From contig OZ251236.1 in assembly GCA_965240325.2 (NCBI GenBank), forward strand, positions 186,001 through 250,000: 64,000 bases of DNA, in the 5' to 3' direction. Below, piece after piece: positions 1-9,994 of this stretch. The first letter of the stretch is position 1. Each line of letters begins with the position of its first letter. The translations under genes and the position numbers were made by a program. Under the pieces are notes generated by a model. It was not told the origin of the DNA. It did no database searches and saw only the letters and a list, made by a program, of their open reading frames with translations. The stretch is from Rebecca billardiae RCC1528 (Eukaryota > Haptophyta).

Positions 1-111
1 CTCGTGGGCGCGAGCTGGGTGGCGGCGCGCAGGCGCGCGGCGGCCGCGCTCGCCGGCGAGTACGCGCCGCTGCCCTCGGCCACCGGCGCGTCGCCCGGCA
101 GCAGGCGGTAA
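1..111 (+). CDS. C-terminal tail of an unidentified protein (partial)
   Basis: An open frame enters from the left edge and runs 36 codons to a TAA at 109-111. The residues are rich in Ala and Arg (AARRRAAAALAGEYAPLP), and codon third positions are mostly G or C, as in the real genes of this window. The product cannot be named from so short a tail. A chance open frame is possible in DNA this GC-rich. Confidence 0.35.
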   Translation, partial: LVGASWVAARRRAAAALAGEYAPLPSATGASPGSRR

Positions 112-735
112 CGGATGCCCTCGCGGCGGGGTGCCTCGACGCGGCGGTGCCCAACGCCCGAACGCCGGCCCGCGGCGCCATAAGTCGTGACGCGCCGCCG
201 GCAACTGCTCAGCTGAGCTTCTAGCTGGATCGTCATCTGTTCGAACGCCCGGAACGGCTCAGGCGCACCTCAATGCTAGCTGGACTGAGTGCACTAGTAC
301 TACACCACCCTGGCTGATCGCATGATGCCGCCAGCCGCGATGCTCGGCAGTATGTGGCCCGGGCCCCGGGGAGTCGGGCTGTGGCGGACGAACTCGGCCA
401 ACCGTCGTCGTCGTGGGCGTTCGGTCGCGTTTGCTTTCACCGCCTTCTAATGGCCCTGTAACGGCCGGCGGGTCGCTCTGCGACACCGCCATCAGAAAGG
501 CCACAGTGGAAACCCGGGGACTTTGACCCCGCGCCCCTCTCGCGGGCTCTGGCGCGCGAACGCGTACCCACTAGTGCCCCCCGAGCCGGAGGTGGGCGCT
601 CCGTGCACCAACAAAGACATCCCCAGCCGCATGTTGCCACTCGACACCTCGTCTTGCCTCGCGCGGAGCCAACTTATTGTGGCGTGCGGGAGCCACCCGT
701 AGCACACTGGGCTGTGTAGCGACGCGCGTGGCGGG
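112..735. other. Intergenic stretch, no gene recognised
   Basis: Short frames exist on both strands but none has recognisable protein character. It holds no clear repeat. It is presumably the 3' flank of the gene at the left edge and the 3' flank of the glycosyltransferase gene that ends at 921. Confidence 0.5.
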
Positions 736-870
736 TCAACAGTGCATCGCGAAGGCGTCGCACGCGCAATCCGTTGAGTACATACTCATGTCTGTCCCAT
801 GACGTGGGCGTCGTGGCCGCCGCGTATTATTTAGCAGGCTGCTGCTTCTGTGCTGCTGCTGCCGCACTGC

Positions 871-876
<6 letters not shown>

Positions 877-907
<31 letters not shown>

Positions 908-926
908 GCCGCCACCGCCGCTATTG
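877..926. repeat. CCG/CCA triplet microsatellite
   Basis: About 16 near-perfect CCG units with a few CCA changes, just past the stop codon of the minus-strand glycosyltransferase gene. It therefore probably lies in that gene's 3' untranslated region. Confidence 0.8.
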
Positions 927-2369
927 CCGCTGCCGTTGAGACGGAGACTGCCGCTCCTTCTGCTTGCGCCTCTTCGCCTTGGCGCGCGCGACGCCGCTGG
1001 GGAGCACGCGCGCGGCGGCGGCGCACGCTCTGGCCCGGCGGCAGCCGGGCCGATACTGCTCGAGGTACGCCGCGTCCCCACCGGCGCTCGCATTGAGCGC
1101 GGCCTGGAGCCCGCGCGTCGCGTCGCGCAGCGCCGCGCGCTGCCTGAGCGAGCACTTGGCGTCGGCGCGGCCCTTGACGCACAGCTGCGTCCACCAGCGG
1201 TAGGTCGCCTCGCGCGAGAAGGTGAAGGCGCGCGAGTACCGGCCTGCGCCGTGCACGCTGCCCGCGGACGCGCAGTCCGTGAACCACGGCGGCGTCGCGA
1301 TGTACTCGCGCCAGCGCGTGCCGTTGGCGCGCGCCACGTGCGCCGCCGCGGCCGCGCCCTCGCGCGCGCGCGCCCACTCGGCCTGCCACTCTGAGTGCGA
1401 GAGGGGAGGCCAGTTGGTTCCAAGGTTGACGATGCAGTGGTCGGAGATGAAGAGCGCGTCGAAGGCGGGGCGGTCGTGCCAGTGCCACGCGGCGCACTCC
1501 GCCCAGCGCGTCGCGCCGCTCACGCACGAGCGCTCCACGCGCACGCGCACGCCCGCGCGCTCGGCCGGCGCCGCGCTCACCGGCCACAGCCGCATCAGCA
1601 TGGCCGCCGCCGCCGCCGAGAGTACGTACGCGCCTGCGGACCAGATGGGCGTCCAGCAGGGCGCGCCGAGCTGCGCACCGCGCTGCGTGAGGCCGCGCTT
1701 GTCCAGCGCCGCCGCGCGCGACGGTGCCTCCGCCGACCACGCCGCGCGCGCCGCCCTCCAGTCGTTGGGCTCCATCACCGCCATCAGCTGCAGTAGCGAC
1801 CAGTCGCGCGGCAGCGTGCGCGCGAGCGCGCCGAGTGAGTCGGTGGGCGCGGCGCCGGCGGGCTCGGCGCGCCGGCCGACGGCGTGGAAGTGCACGAGCG
1901 GCGACACGTCCATGTCGTCCTCGAGGATCAGGAAGCCCGCCGCGCTCGCGCCGCCGTCGCGGCCGGCGCGCGCCGCCGAGCTGAGCGCGAGGTACGCAGC
2001 CTTCAGGTGGCTGGCCATGATGGCGTATTCGACGAGCGGTCGGCTGGCGCCCAGGCCGAGGCGTGCGAGGTAGTCGCCGTGGATCACGCCGTCCACCTCG
2101 TCCATGCGCACCGCGCGCACGCGCGTCGCGCACACGCCGGGCGCGAGGTGCGCACCGAGCTGCGCGCGCATGCGCGCCGCCTTCCGCACGTCCGCGTCCA
2201 GATTGATAAAGTACGTGGGGAGGTCGATGAAGCGGTATGCGTCCGGGCACGCGGACGCCACGCCGCACGTGCGGTCCGCGAGCTCGCGCGCGAGCTCGCC
2301 CGCGGGCGCCGCCGGGACGGACGCGAGCATGATCGCCACGAGCAATTGCGTGCGCGCGGCCGCCGCCAT
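921..2369 (-). CDS. GT25-family-like glycosyltransferase with signal peptide
   Basis: 482 aa in one exon from ATG 2369. Residues 1-24 form a signal peptide or anchor (LLVAIMLASVPAAPAG), so the protein should act in the secretory pathway. At about residues 50-70, YFINLDADVRKAARMRAQL matches the start of the GT25 fold (family pattern YVINLxxRxxRR). FLILEDDMDV near residue 150 is the acidic metal/nucleotide-sugar site of that family (hExD). A Cys/Trp-rich middle (WTPIWSAGAYVLS) also fits. The Lys/Arg/Gln-rich C-terminal tail looks disordered. The acceptor is unknown; GT25 members transfer galactose or glucose to protein or glycolipid. The gene starts 35 bp from the divergent EsV-1-7 gene. The family call is by motif only. 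Confidence 0.72.
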   Translation of the reverse strand: MAAAARTQLLVAIMLASVPAAPAGELARELADRTCGVASACPDAYRFIDLPTYFINLDADVRKAARMRAQLGAHLAPGVCATRVRAVRMDEVDGVIHGDYLARLGLGASRPLVEYAIMASHLKAAYLALSSAARAGRDGGASAAGFLILEDDMDVSPLVHFHAVGRRAEPAGAAPTDSLGALARTLPRDWSLLQLMAVMEPNDWRAARAAWSAEAPSRAAALDKRGLTQRGAQLGAPCWTPIWSAGAYVLSAAAAAMLMRLWPVSAAPAERAGVRVRVERSCVSGATRWAECAAWHWHDRPAFDALFISDHCIVNLGTNWPPLSHSEWQAEWARAREGAAAAAHVARANGTRWREYIATPPWFTDCASAGSVHGAGRYSRAFTFSREATYRWWTQLCVKGRADAKCSLRQRAALRDATRGLQAALNASAGGDAAYLEQYRPGCRRARACAAAARVLPSGVARAKAKRRKQKERQSPSQRQRQ

Positions 2370-2404
2370 CGTGGACCTCCAGTCGCGGCGGCGGGGGACC
2401 GCGC
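2370..2404. promoter_or_regulatory. 35-bp gap between divergent start codons
   Basis: The start codons of the GT25-like gene (2369, minus) and the EsV-1-7 gene (2405, plus) face away from each other across only 35 GC-rich bases. No TATA box is visible. If both starts are right, the two genes share a minimal promoter and their 5' ends may overlap; otherwise one start lies inside its own gene. Confidence 0.35.
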
Positions 2405-3271
2405 ATGCACATGGCGAGCCGCAGGGTCAGGACGTGCGATGAGGCTGGCTGTGTGAAGCTGCCATTCTTTGGCATGCCGGGCGAGGCGCGCAGCCGGTGC
2501 GCATCACACAAGCTGGCCGGCATGGTCAATGTGGTGAGCCGCAGGTGCGATGAGGCCGGCTGTGTGAAGCAGCCCGCATTCGGCATGCCGGGTGATGCGC
2601 ACGGCAGCCGGTGCGCCGCGCACAAGCTGGCCGGCATGGTAAACGTGAAGAGCCGCAGGTGCGTTGAGGCTGGCTGCACAAAGGTGCCATTCTTTGGCAT
2701 GCCGGGTGATGCGCGCGGCAGCCGGTGCGCATTGCACAAGCTCACAGGCATGCTTCTGCTATCGCATGTGAGCAAGGGCGTTCACATGGCCAAGGGCTCT
2801 GGCGCAATGCCCACCCAGATCGGGCCCAGCAAACGCCCCCTCACACAGCACTGCGATGCCGATGGACCTACGCGTGCTGCGCATGCAAGGACCAGCATTG
2901 GCCGGCTTCCTGCCAATGCCACGACGGCCGAGCTGCAAGTCGAGCCGACTGTGTCTACAATGCTACCCATTGTAGTGGCAGTGGGCGAAGAATTCATCAT
3001 CTCCTCGATCTTGGGCTCGATGCCGCCGCAATCGTCAGTGGCTCTCCATCAGCCTCAGGATCGTCCATCAGTGGTGTCACCAACGGTCGTCCTCCCTCAT
3101 CTGCCAGAGCTCCCAGCAGTGGTGACTGTGGGTGAGATCGAATTTCGGCTACTTGATGGCCGCTCAGACGACATGCCCGGCGGTGACATGGCTGTATGTA
3201 CGCGCGCGCGCGCGCTCTGTCTCTCTCTCTCTCGCTATACCTATAGAGGCGCGCCCTCATCACTGGTCTGA
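2405..3271 (+). CDS. EsV-1-7 cysteine-repeat protein (three repeats)
   Basis: 288 aa; in-frame ATGs at 2405 and 2411. Residues ~11-120 hold three tandem repeats. Two fit C-x4-C-x16-C-x2-H exactly; the first has x15. Each contains a conserved F-G-M-P-G core, then H-K-L-(A/T)-G-M. This is the EsV-1-7 motif, first seen in a brown-algal virus gene and in the Ectocarpus developmental regulator IMM, and probably a small metal-binding fold. The repeats are also near-identical in DNA (units begin at 2435, 2546 and 2660), so they expanded recently. The rest of the protein, from residue ~130, is low in recognisable features and may be partly misread past an unseen intron. Confidence 0.75.
   Translation: MHMASRRVRTCDEAGCVKLPFFGMPGEARSRCASHKLAGMVNVVSRRCDEAGCVKQPAFGMPGDAHGSRCAAHKLAGMVNVKSRRCVEAGCTKVPFFGMPGDARGSRCALHKLTGMLLLSHVSKGVHMAKGSGAMPTQIGPSKRPLTQHCDADGPTRAAHARTSIGRLPANATTAELQVEPTVSTMLPIVVAVGEEFIISSILGSMPPQSSVALHQPQDRPSVVSPTVVLPHLPELPAVVTVGEIEFRLLDGRSDDMPGGDMAVCTRARALCLSLSRYTYRGAPSSLV
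2435..2770 (+). repeat. Three 111-114-bp in-frame tandem repeats
   Basis: Units start at 2435, 2546 and 2660. Spacings of 111 and 114 bp correspond to 37 and 38 codons. DNA similarity between units is high, including silent sites, which points to recent duplication inside the EsV-1-7 gene. Confidence 0.85.
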
Positions 3272-3562
3272 GCGGTCGTCGTCTTGGCCGCGGCGCCCTT
3301 CGAGGCTGGCGGCGAGCCGCGCTGCCAAGTCACTGGCCGCAGTGACTCTCGAGTCTCGTGCGGCGTGCCTGCTGATGGATGCAATAATATATATATAAGC
3401 AGGGCGGCCTATATACCGCCCGCAATATATCGGTCTAAATAATATCAATCTGACTGCTCGAGAGCACGACTCAAGTAGTAGCGCGCTATAAGAGTCATCG
3501 CGTCAAGACGAGGGCTCATCACTGTCATCACATTGACTCGTCAAGACCGATGACGAACGACA
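3272..3562. other. Intergenic, between convergent genes
   Basis: A short AT-rich patch (3385-3440, with TATATA runs) lies between the EsV-1-7 stop and the stop of the minus-strand MFS gene. No gene is visible. A CGCG/CTCT low-complexity run overlaps the end of the EsV-1-7 frame at 3200-3235. Confidence 0.5.
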
Positions 3563-5329
3563 TCAGAGCTGCTGCTGTGAGCGGTAGGTGATGGCGGTCT
3601 CGGTGACACTGGGCCTCATCGCAGTCTCCGGTGGCGCTGCTGCTGCTGCTGCTGCGTCTTGCTGCGGCATCTCTTGCTGCGGCCTGGGTTGGCGGGCTAG
3701 CTCGCATTCGTCGTCACCATGACCGTCGTCATCGGACGATGATGATGACCTCGTCGTCTCCGCCTCGCAGTTGCCCATCGAATCCGGCGCCCTTCTCCCT
3801 TCAGGCGTCCACACTGATCGTCCCAGCACGCTTTGCAGGCCAGTGGACGCGGCCTCGCAGAAGTCCCCACTGGCCGGACCTGATGAGCAGCCCGCCGCCG
3901 CCATACTCGTTGGGCTGGTGCGCGCAGCAGAGTTGACGAGCGTCTCCTGGCCGATCAGAGCGTACCAGAGCCCTGAGCCGATGCTCACGGCAGCAGCAAA
4001 CGCGCATCCGGCTGCAAGCGACCAGCGCTGAGCGCACGCTGCGCACACCAACGGCCCGAGGAAGCCAGCGCAGCCCGTCATCATCTTGACCACTCCAAGG
4101 AATTTCCCGCGTGCTTCCGGGGGCGAGACATCCGCAGCTAGCGTTGTTTGCAAGCCGCCTCCAAGCCCGTTGCCAGCGCCCAGGACGGCGGCGGACAGCC
4201 AGAGGCCCCTCGGCGAGGCTGAGATGGCGAGGAGGCAGTAGCCCGCGCCAAGCAGGATGAAGCAGGGCACGCCGCTTGCCTTGCGCCCCACGCCATCCAT
4301 CAGCGCTGCCGAGAGCGGCACAGTCAATGTGTCGAGCAGCAGCACCATGCCCAGCATCAGGCCAGTTGTCACCCCACTTAGCCCTGCTGCCATGGCGGCA
4401 AGAGGGAGAAGGAGCTCGCGAGTGGTGTTGTTGAAGACGATGCACACAAGCGGGATGGCGACGCGCGACAGCCTGGACCACGTGGAGCCACCGACATCGT
4501 CGACGCCAGCCTCCTCCGCCCTTGCTGCTCCGCCACGCTCGCTGTCGTCGTCGCCGCCACCAGGATCAGCGGCGGCACTGCTCGTCGGTGACGGTGGCGC
4601 CGCAGGAGTGCTCGCCGTGGACCCAGCTGCCGCGCCGCCGGTCGAGCTCGATGCAGCCAGAGTCCTGGCTTCCTCCAGGTCCCTGCTGGCGCTCGAGCGC
4701 GCGCGGAGGTCCATCACAGCATGCGATGCGATGAAGAGCAGAAGTGCCGCCGCAAACATGGCCGTCTGCCCGCTGTATGCGCCCCTCGACGTGCCGGCTG
4801 CGAGAATCAGAGCCGAGGCGAGGGGCGGGCCGAGCGCCATGGAGCCACGAAGGCAGACGTTCATGCCGCCGGCCAAGCGCCCACGGAACGCACGCGGCAC
4901 CGCGTCGCCGATGCACCACTGCTTGGCGATATTGATCAGGGTGTTGCACACGCCCTCAAGCAGCGCGCACACTGCAAAGAGCCACAACCGGGCTGCGTAC
5001 ACACGCGCGGCCGAGAGGCCGCACCACGTGGCGAGAGCCACGCCTATCGACGCCCTGACCCCGACCGCGTCGACCACCATGCCCACTGCCACACTTGACA
5101 GGAACATGCCGAGCTTGCGCAGGGAGACGACAAGGCCAATTTCGGCCACGCTCGCGCCGAGCGAGCTCAGGATGATCGGGAGCACGGCCATCGCCATGGT
5201 TTGGCCCATGCCCTGCGCGAGGATGGGCAAGAAGAGAGGTCCAGCCAGCTGGCGAAAGAGGCCACACAGGGCGCAGCTTCCGTCGACCGGGCCACGTGGG
5301 CGCGGGCCGGCGCTGGTGGCAGACGCCAT
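3563..5329 (-). CDS. Major facilitator superfamily (MFS) transporter
   Basis: 588 aa from ATG 5329. About twelve hydrophobic helices fall in two halves, separated by a hydrophilic, acidic loop at residues ~210-280 (Ser/Glu/Asp-rich, with DPGGGDDDSERGG). Loop 2-3 has GMVVDAVGVRA and loop 8-9 has ALMDGVGRK, both forms of the MFS D-x-x-G-R signature. The fourth helix region has an RG-rich signature (FRGRLAGGMNVCLRG). The C-terminal ~110 residues are cytoplasmic, low in complexity and Gln-rich. The substrate cannot be told from sequence; it resembles the drug:H+ antiporter-like MFS_1 group. The start codon lies 17 bp from the inferred target duplication of the 7-kb foldback element, so the promoter was probably displaced or replaced. 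Confidence 0.8.
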   Translation of the reverse strand: MASATSAGPRPRGPVDGSCALCGLFRQLAGPLFLPILAQGMGQTMAMAVLPIILSSLGASVAEIGLVVSLRKLGMFLSSVAVGMVVDAVGVRASIGVALATWCGLSAARVYAARLWLFAVCALLEGVCNTLINIAKQWCIGDAVPRAFRGRLAGGMNVCLRGSMALGPPLASALILAAGTSRGAYSGQTAMFAAALLLFIASHAVMDLRARSSASRDLEEARTLAASSSTGGAAAGSTASTPAAPPSPTSSAAADPGGGDDDSERGGAARAEEAGVDDVGGSTWSRLSRVAIPLVCIVFNNTTRELLLPLAAMAAGLSGVTTGLMLGMVLLLDTLTVPLSAALMDGVGRKASGVPCFILLGAGYCLLAISASPRGLWLSAAVLGAGNGLGGGLQTTLAADVSPPEARGKFLGVVKMMTGCAGFLGPLVCAACAQRWSLAAGCAFAAAVSIGSGLWYALIGQETLVNSAARTSPTSMAAAGCSSGPASGDFCEAASTGLQSVLGRSVWTPEGRRAPDSMGNCEAETTRSSSSSDDDGHGDDECELARQPRPQQEMPQQDAAAAAAAPPETAMRPSVTETAITYRSQQQL

Positions 5330-6169
5330 GATATGGTCGACAGTTCGTCAAACAATAAGGTCTGGCGCTCTGCAGTGGCGGATGCCAGCTGAAACTGGGG
5401 CTTTTGGCCCAGTTTGCGATGGCACAGTGGGGGGCTTCGCGGGTCAGTAAACTGGGGAAAAGCCTCAGTTTCAGATGGCACGCGCCCACTGCGGCCGTGC
5501 CATCGCAAACTGGGCCGAATCGCCCAGTTTGCGTGTGCACGGGGACGCACTGCGGCCGGCTGCAACTTGGCTCAGCATGGGGCAGCTGTCCACAGCACAG
5601 GCGGGGCGTCACCGCCTGCGGGCCGCCGGTGGGCAGGGCCGACGGCGTCGCAGAGCTCATGCGTGGGAGCGGCGCGTTGAGAAGGCAACCAAGGTCGAGA
5701 AGGAGGGGGCAAGGCCGGCAAGCAGCAGGGGCCACCGGTACGTTCGTACATGCCTCCACACCGGTGCACATCACCCTTGCTCGCGGCCGTGACCTGTGCT
5801 GGCACTCACCTCATCATCGCCCACCATGCAGTGGCGGCCGAGCTAAGGCGAATACTCACAGGCACCGAACACGCATCGGCGGTGCCCACTGGTGCTGGCA
5901 TGCTGTCCTCTACTTGCTGTCGGACAGCAAGCGGAGACGGCACCGCCGCAGCTGCGAGCGGGTGAGGTGCTGCTCTGCTCAGCGAGGCTGAGAGGCTGAG
6001 CACGGATCACGGATGGTGAGCCCTGGTCTCTCAACGCATCCAGGAGAGCAGTTGGTGCATAACTGTGCTCAGGCGTGCAGGACCAACCATCCGGTGCTGC
6101 TTCAAGCACCCGCGCCAACAGCGGCGGTACTCAACTCCACGCTGCTCATGCGGCCACACAGCTGCAGGG

Positions 6170-9120
6170 ATGGTGCCACGGCGGGCGGCGGCGGTCGACG
6201 CAGCTGTCAGCTCGGCGGTGCGCGCCCGAGGGGCCTAGGCGACGAACGCGCCGAGCGCGGTGTGGCTGCTCGCTTCGCCCAGCGCGCGCGAGCCGCTGCC
6301 ATCGGGCGCTGCTGCGCCCGCGCCCAGCCGGGGCAGCAGCAGCTGCGCTCGACTCCGCGCCGAGTGCGGCGGCAGCAGCGGGGATGGTGCCACGGCGGGC
6401 GGCGGCGGTCGCTGGAGCTGGCAGCTCGGTGGTGTGCGCCCGAGGAGCCTGGGCGCTGGGCGCACCGAGCGCGGTGACGCTGCTCGCCTCGCCCAACGCG
6501 CTGGAGCCGCTGCCACCGGGCGCCGCTGCGCCCGCGCCCAGCTTGGGCAGCAGCAGCTGCGCTCGACTCCGCGCCGAGTGCGGCGGCAGCAGCAGGGATG
6601 GTGACACGGCGGGCGGCGGCGGTCGCTGGAGCTGGCAGCTCGGTGGTGCGCGCCCGAGGAGCCTGGGCGCTGGGCGCACCGAGCGCGGTGACGCTGCTCG
6701 CCTCGCCCAACGCGCTGGAGCCGCTGCCATCGGGCGCTGCTGCGCCCGCGCCCAGCCGGGGCAGCAGCAGCTGCGCTCGACTCCGCGCCGAGTGCGGCGG
6801 CAGCAGCGGGGATGGTGCCACGGCGGGCGGCGGCGGTCGCTGGAGCTGGCAGCTCGGTGGTGTGCGCCCGAGGAGCCTGGGCGCTGGGCGCACCGAGCGC
6901 GGTGACGCTGCTCGCCTCGCCCAACGCGCTGGAGCCGCTGCCATCGGGCGCTGCTGCGCCCGCGCCCAGCCGGGGCAGCAGCAGCTGCGCTCGACTCCGC
7001 GCCGAGTGCGGCGGCAGCAGCGGGGATGGTGCCACGGCGGGCGGCGGCGGTCGCTGGAGCTGGCAGCTCGGTGGTGTGCGCCCGAGGAGCCTGGGCGCTG
7101 GGCGCACCGAGCGCGGTGACGCTGCTCGCCTCGCCCAACGCGCTGGAGCCGCTGCCACCGGGCGCCGCTGCGCCCGCGCCCAGCTTGGGCAGCAGCAGCT
7201 GCGCTCGACTCCGCGCCGAGTGCGGCGGCAGCAGCAGGGATGGTGACACGGCGGGCGGCGGCGGTCGCTGGAGCTGGCAGCTCGGTGGTGCGCGCCCGTG
7301 GAGCCTGGGCGCTGGGCGCACCGAGCGCGGTGACGCTGCTCGCCTCGCCCAACGCGCTGGAGCCGCTGCCATCGGGCGCTGCGCTGCCCGCGCCCAGCTT
7401 GGGCAGCAGCAGCTGCGCTCGACTCCGCGCCGAGTGCGGCGGCAGCAGCAGGGATGGTGACACGGCGGGCGGCGGCGGTCGCTGGAGCTGGCAGCTCGGT
7501 GGTGCGCGCCCGAGGAGCCTGGGCGCTGGGCGCACCGAGCGCGGTGACGCTGCTCGCCTCGCCCAACGCGCTGGAGCCGCTGCCACCGGGCGCCGCTGCG
7601 CCCGCGCCCAGCTTGGGCAGCAGCAGCTGCGCTCGACTCCGCGCCGAGTGCGGCGGCAGCAGCAGGGATGGTGACACGGCGGGCGGCGGCGGTCGCTGGA
7701 GCTGGCAGCTCGGTGGTGCGCGCCCGTGGAGCCTGGGCGCTGGGCGCACCGAGCGCGGTGACGCTGCTCGCCTCGCCCAACGCGCTGGAGCCGCTGCCAT
7801 CGGGCGCTGCGCTGCCCGCGCCCAGCTTGGGCAGCAGCAGCTGCGCTCGACTCCGCGCCGAGTGCGGCGGCAGCAGCAGGGATGGTGACACGGCGGGCGG
7901 CGGCGGTCGCTGGAGCTGGCAGCTCGGTGGTGCGCGCCCGAGGAGCCTGGGCGCTGGGCGCACCGAGCGCGGTGACGCTGCTCGCCTCGCCCAACGCGCT
8001 GGAGCCGCTGCCATCGGGCGCTGCGCTGCCCGCGCCCAGCTTGGGCAGCAGCAGCTGCGCTCGACTCCGCGCCGAGTGCGGCGGCAGCAGCAGGGATGGT
8101 GCCACGGCGGGCGGCGGCGGTCGCTGGAGCTGGCAGCTCGGTGGTGTGCGCCCGAGGAGCCTGGGCGCTGGGCGCACCGAGCGCGGTGACGCTGCTCGCC
8201 TCGCCCAGCGCGCTCGAGCCGCTGCCACCGGGCGCGGCTGCGCCCGCGCCCAGCTTGGGCAGCAGCAGCTGCGCTCGACTCCGCGCCGAGTGCGGCGGCA
8301 GCAGCAGGGATGGTGCCACGGCGGGCGGCGGCGGTCGCTGGAGCTGGCAGCTCGGTGGTGCGCGCCCGAGGAGCCTGGGCGCTGGGCGCACCGAGCGCGG
8401 TGACGCTGCTCGCCTCGCCCAGCGCGCTGGAGCCGCTGCCATCGGGCGCTGCTGCGCCCGCGCCCAGCCGGGGCAGCAGCAGCTGCGCTCGACTCCGCGC
8501 CGCGTGCGGCGGCAGCAGCAGGGATGGTGCCACGGCGGGCGGCGGGGGTCGCTGCAGCTGAAAGCTCGTTGGTGCCTGCCCGATGGGCCTGGGCGCTGGG
8601 CGCACCGAGCGCGGTGACGCTGCTCGCCTCGCCCAGCGCGCTCGAGCCGCTGCCACCGGGCGCCGCTGCGCCCGCGCCCAGCCGGGGCAGCAGCAGCTGC
8701 GCTCGACTCCGCGCCGAGTGCGGCGGCAGCAGCAGGGATGGTGCCACGGCGGGCTGTGGCAGTCGCTGGAGCTGGCAGCTCGGTGGTGCGCGCCCGAGGA
8801 GCCTGGGCGCTGGGCGCACCGAGCGCGGTGACGCTGCTCGCCTCGCCCAGCGCGCTCGAGCCGCTGCCATCGGGCGCTGCTGCGCCCGCGCCCAGCTTGG
8901 GCAGCAGCAGCTGCGCTCGACTCCGCGCCGAGTGCGGCGGCAGCAGCAGGGATGGTGACACGGCGGGCGGCGGCGGTCGCTGCAGCTGGCAGCTCGGTGG
9001 TGCGCGCCCGAGGAGCCTGGGCGCTGGGCGCACCGAGCGCGGTGACGCTGCTCGCCTCGCCCAGCGCGCTGGTGAGTCGCTGCCACCCGGCGCTGCGCTG
9101 TCTGCGCCCAGCCGGAGCAG
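6170..9120 (+). repeat. 214-bp tandem array, 14 units
   Basis: The anchor ATGGTG(A/C)CACGGCGGGC begins at 6170 and recurs every 214 bp exactly through 8952. Units differ by scattered substitutions (GTGCC/GTGAC, ACCG/ATCG, GCTGCGCC/GCGCTGCC). The first unit (6170-6383) is the most diverged and matches the outermost unit of the right array; the last decays after ~9070. Because 214 is not a multiple of 3, each reading frame passes through all three phases, and all three minus-strand frames stay open for 2.5-3.1 kb. Confidence 0.92.
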
Positions 9121-9994
9121 CTGCAGCAGCTCAGATCGTCAGCACCGTCGCGACTGCTCGGTCGATGCGTATGATGAACTAGATGAGTGACCCGCTGACT
9201 CGCTGTCAGCAGTCGCAGCCTCGCAGCGCGGCCGGCCGCCGCGTTAACCCGCCGGTAAACGACCGCGCGCGGTCGGTTATTGCGGAATGCGGGGGCGGGG
9301 CAGCCGGTCAGAGCCGCGAGCCGAGCGGCTACTGAGTACTGTGTCATCACCGTCCGGTCTCCGACTCCGGAGTCGCGTCCCGCCGTCCGATCGGGGATAT
9401 TCGGGCGATCCGGTTACGCGGACCCGATCTCCGAGGAGTTGGTCATAATGTACTATATATATATGCAGCAGACCGACAACTGGTATAGAGGGCTCATGGC
9501 ACTGCATGCGCAGCCGCAGCAGCTATATATATATATATATATATAATGCGCGCCGCTCGGTCATCGGAGCAGAGTGATGAATTCGTCTGGCGTCATCTGC
9601 GCTACTATACTTATTATAAATTCTTAGCTGCGCTCAAATTCGCGCCGTCATATTCGGAGCAGACTACGGTATTCGATGCTGATGATGATGCTGATGATGC
9701 CGATGTATCGCGCGACGACGATATAGCAGTCGTCCATATCCGCCAATACCGGCCGGGCTGTGCTCGGCACTCCGCGACTCGCGAGTCCGGATCACCTACG
9801 GGCACGGCACTACTCCGCCCCGAGTACGACCACTGACTACGCCATCCGAGGCATATCGGCACGGCTGGGCTGCTGCCTGCGGCCCGGCACAAGCGACTCG
9901 CTCATCTACTTCATACGCAGCGACCGAGCAGCAGTCGCAGTAATCTGCTGAGCAGCAGCAGTTAATCACCAGCCTGCTGCTGCTGCTGCCTGCC
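9121..9994. other. Central spacer of the foldback element
   Basis: About 870 bp of mixed composition lies between the opposed arrays. It includes a (TA)n run at 9523-9545 and AT-rich parts at 9430-9660. No transposase, integrase or other gene is recognisable in either strand. It would be the loop if the arms paired. Confidence 0.6.

Noticed and set aside
736-2775. 679-codon minus-strand frame spanning the GT25 and EsV-1-7 loci
   Set aside because: It runs antisense over the EsV-1-7 repeats and out of frame through the GT25 gene. The repeated CNAHRLPRASPGMP peptide is the complement of the Cys repeats.
2405-3271. Integrated viral genome segment, because of the EsV-1-7 motif
   Set aside because: EsV-1-7 repeats occur in many cellular algae, and no capsid, polymerase or other viral gene is nearby.
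6146-9350. Minus-strand open frames of 836, 932 and 1047 codons as genes
   Set aside because: All are the same 214-bp repeat read in rotating frames within an inverted-repeat element, with no signal, domain or start context. Plus-strand frames of 144-173 codons are the same repeat.
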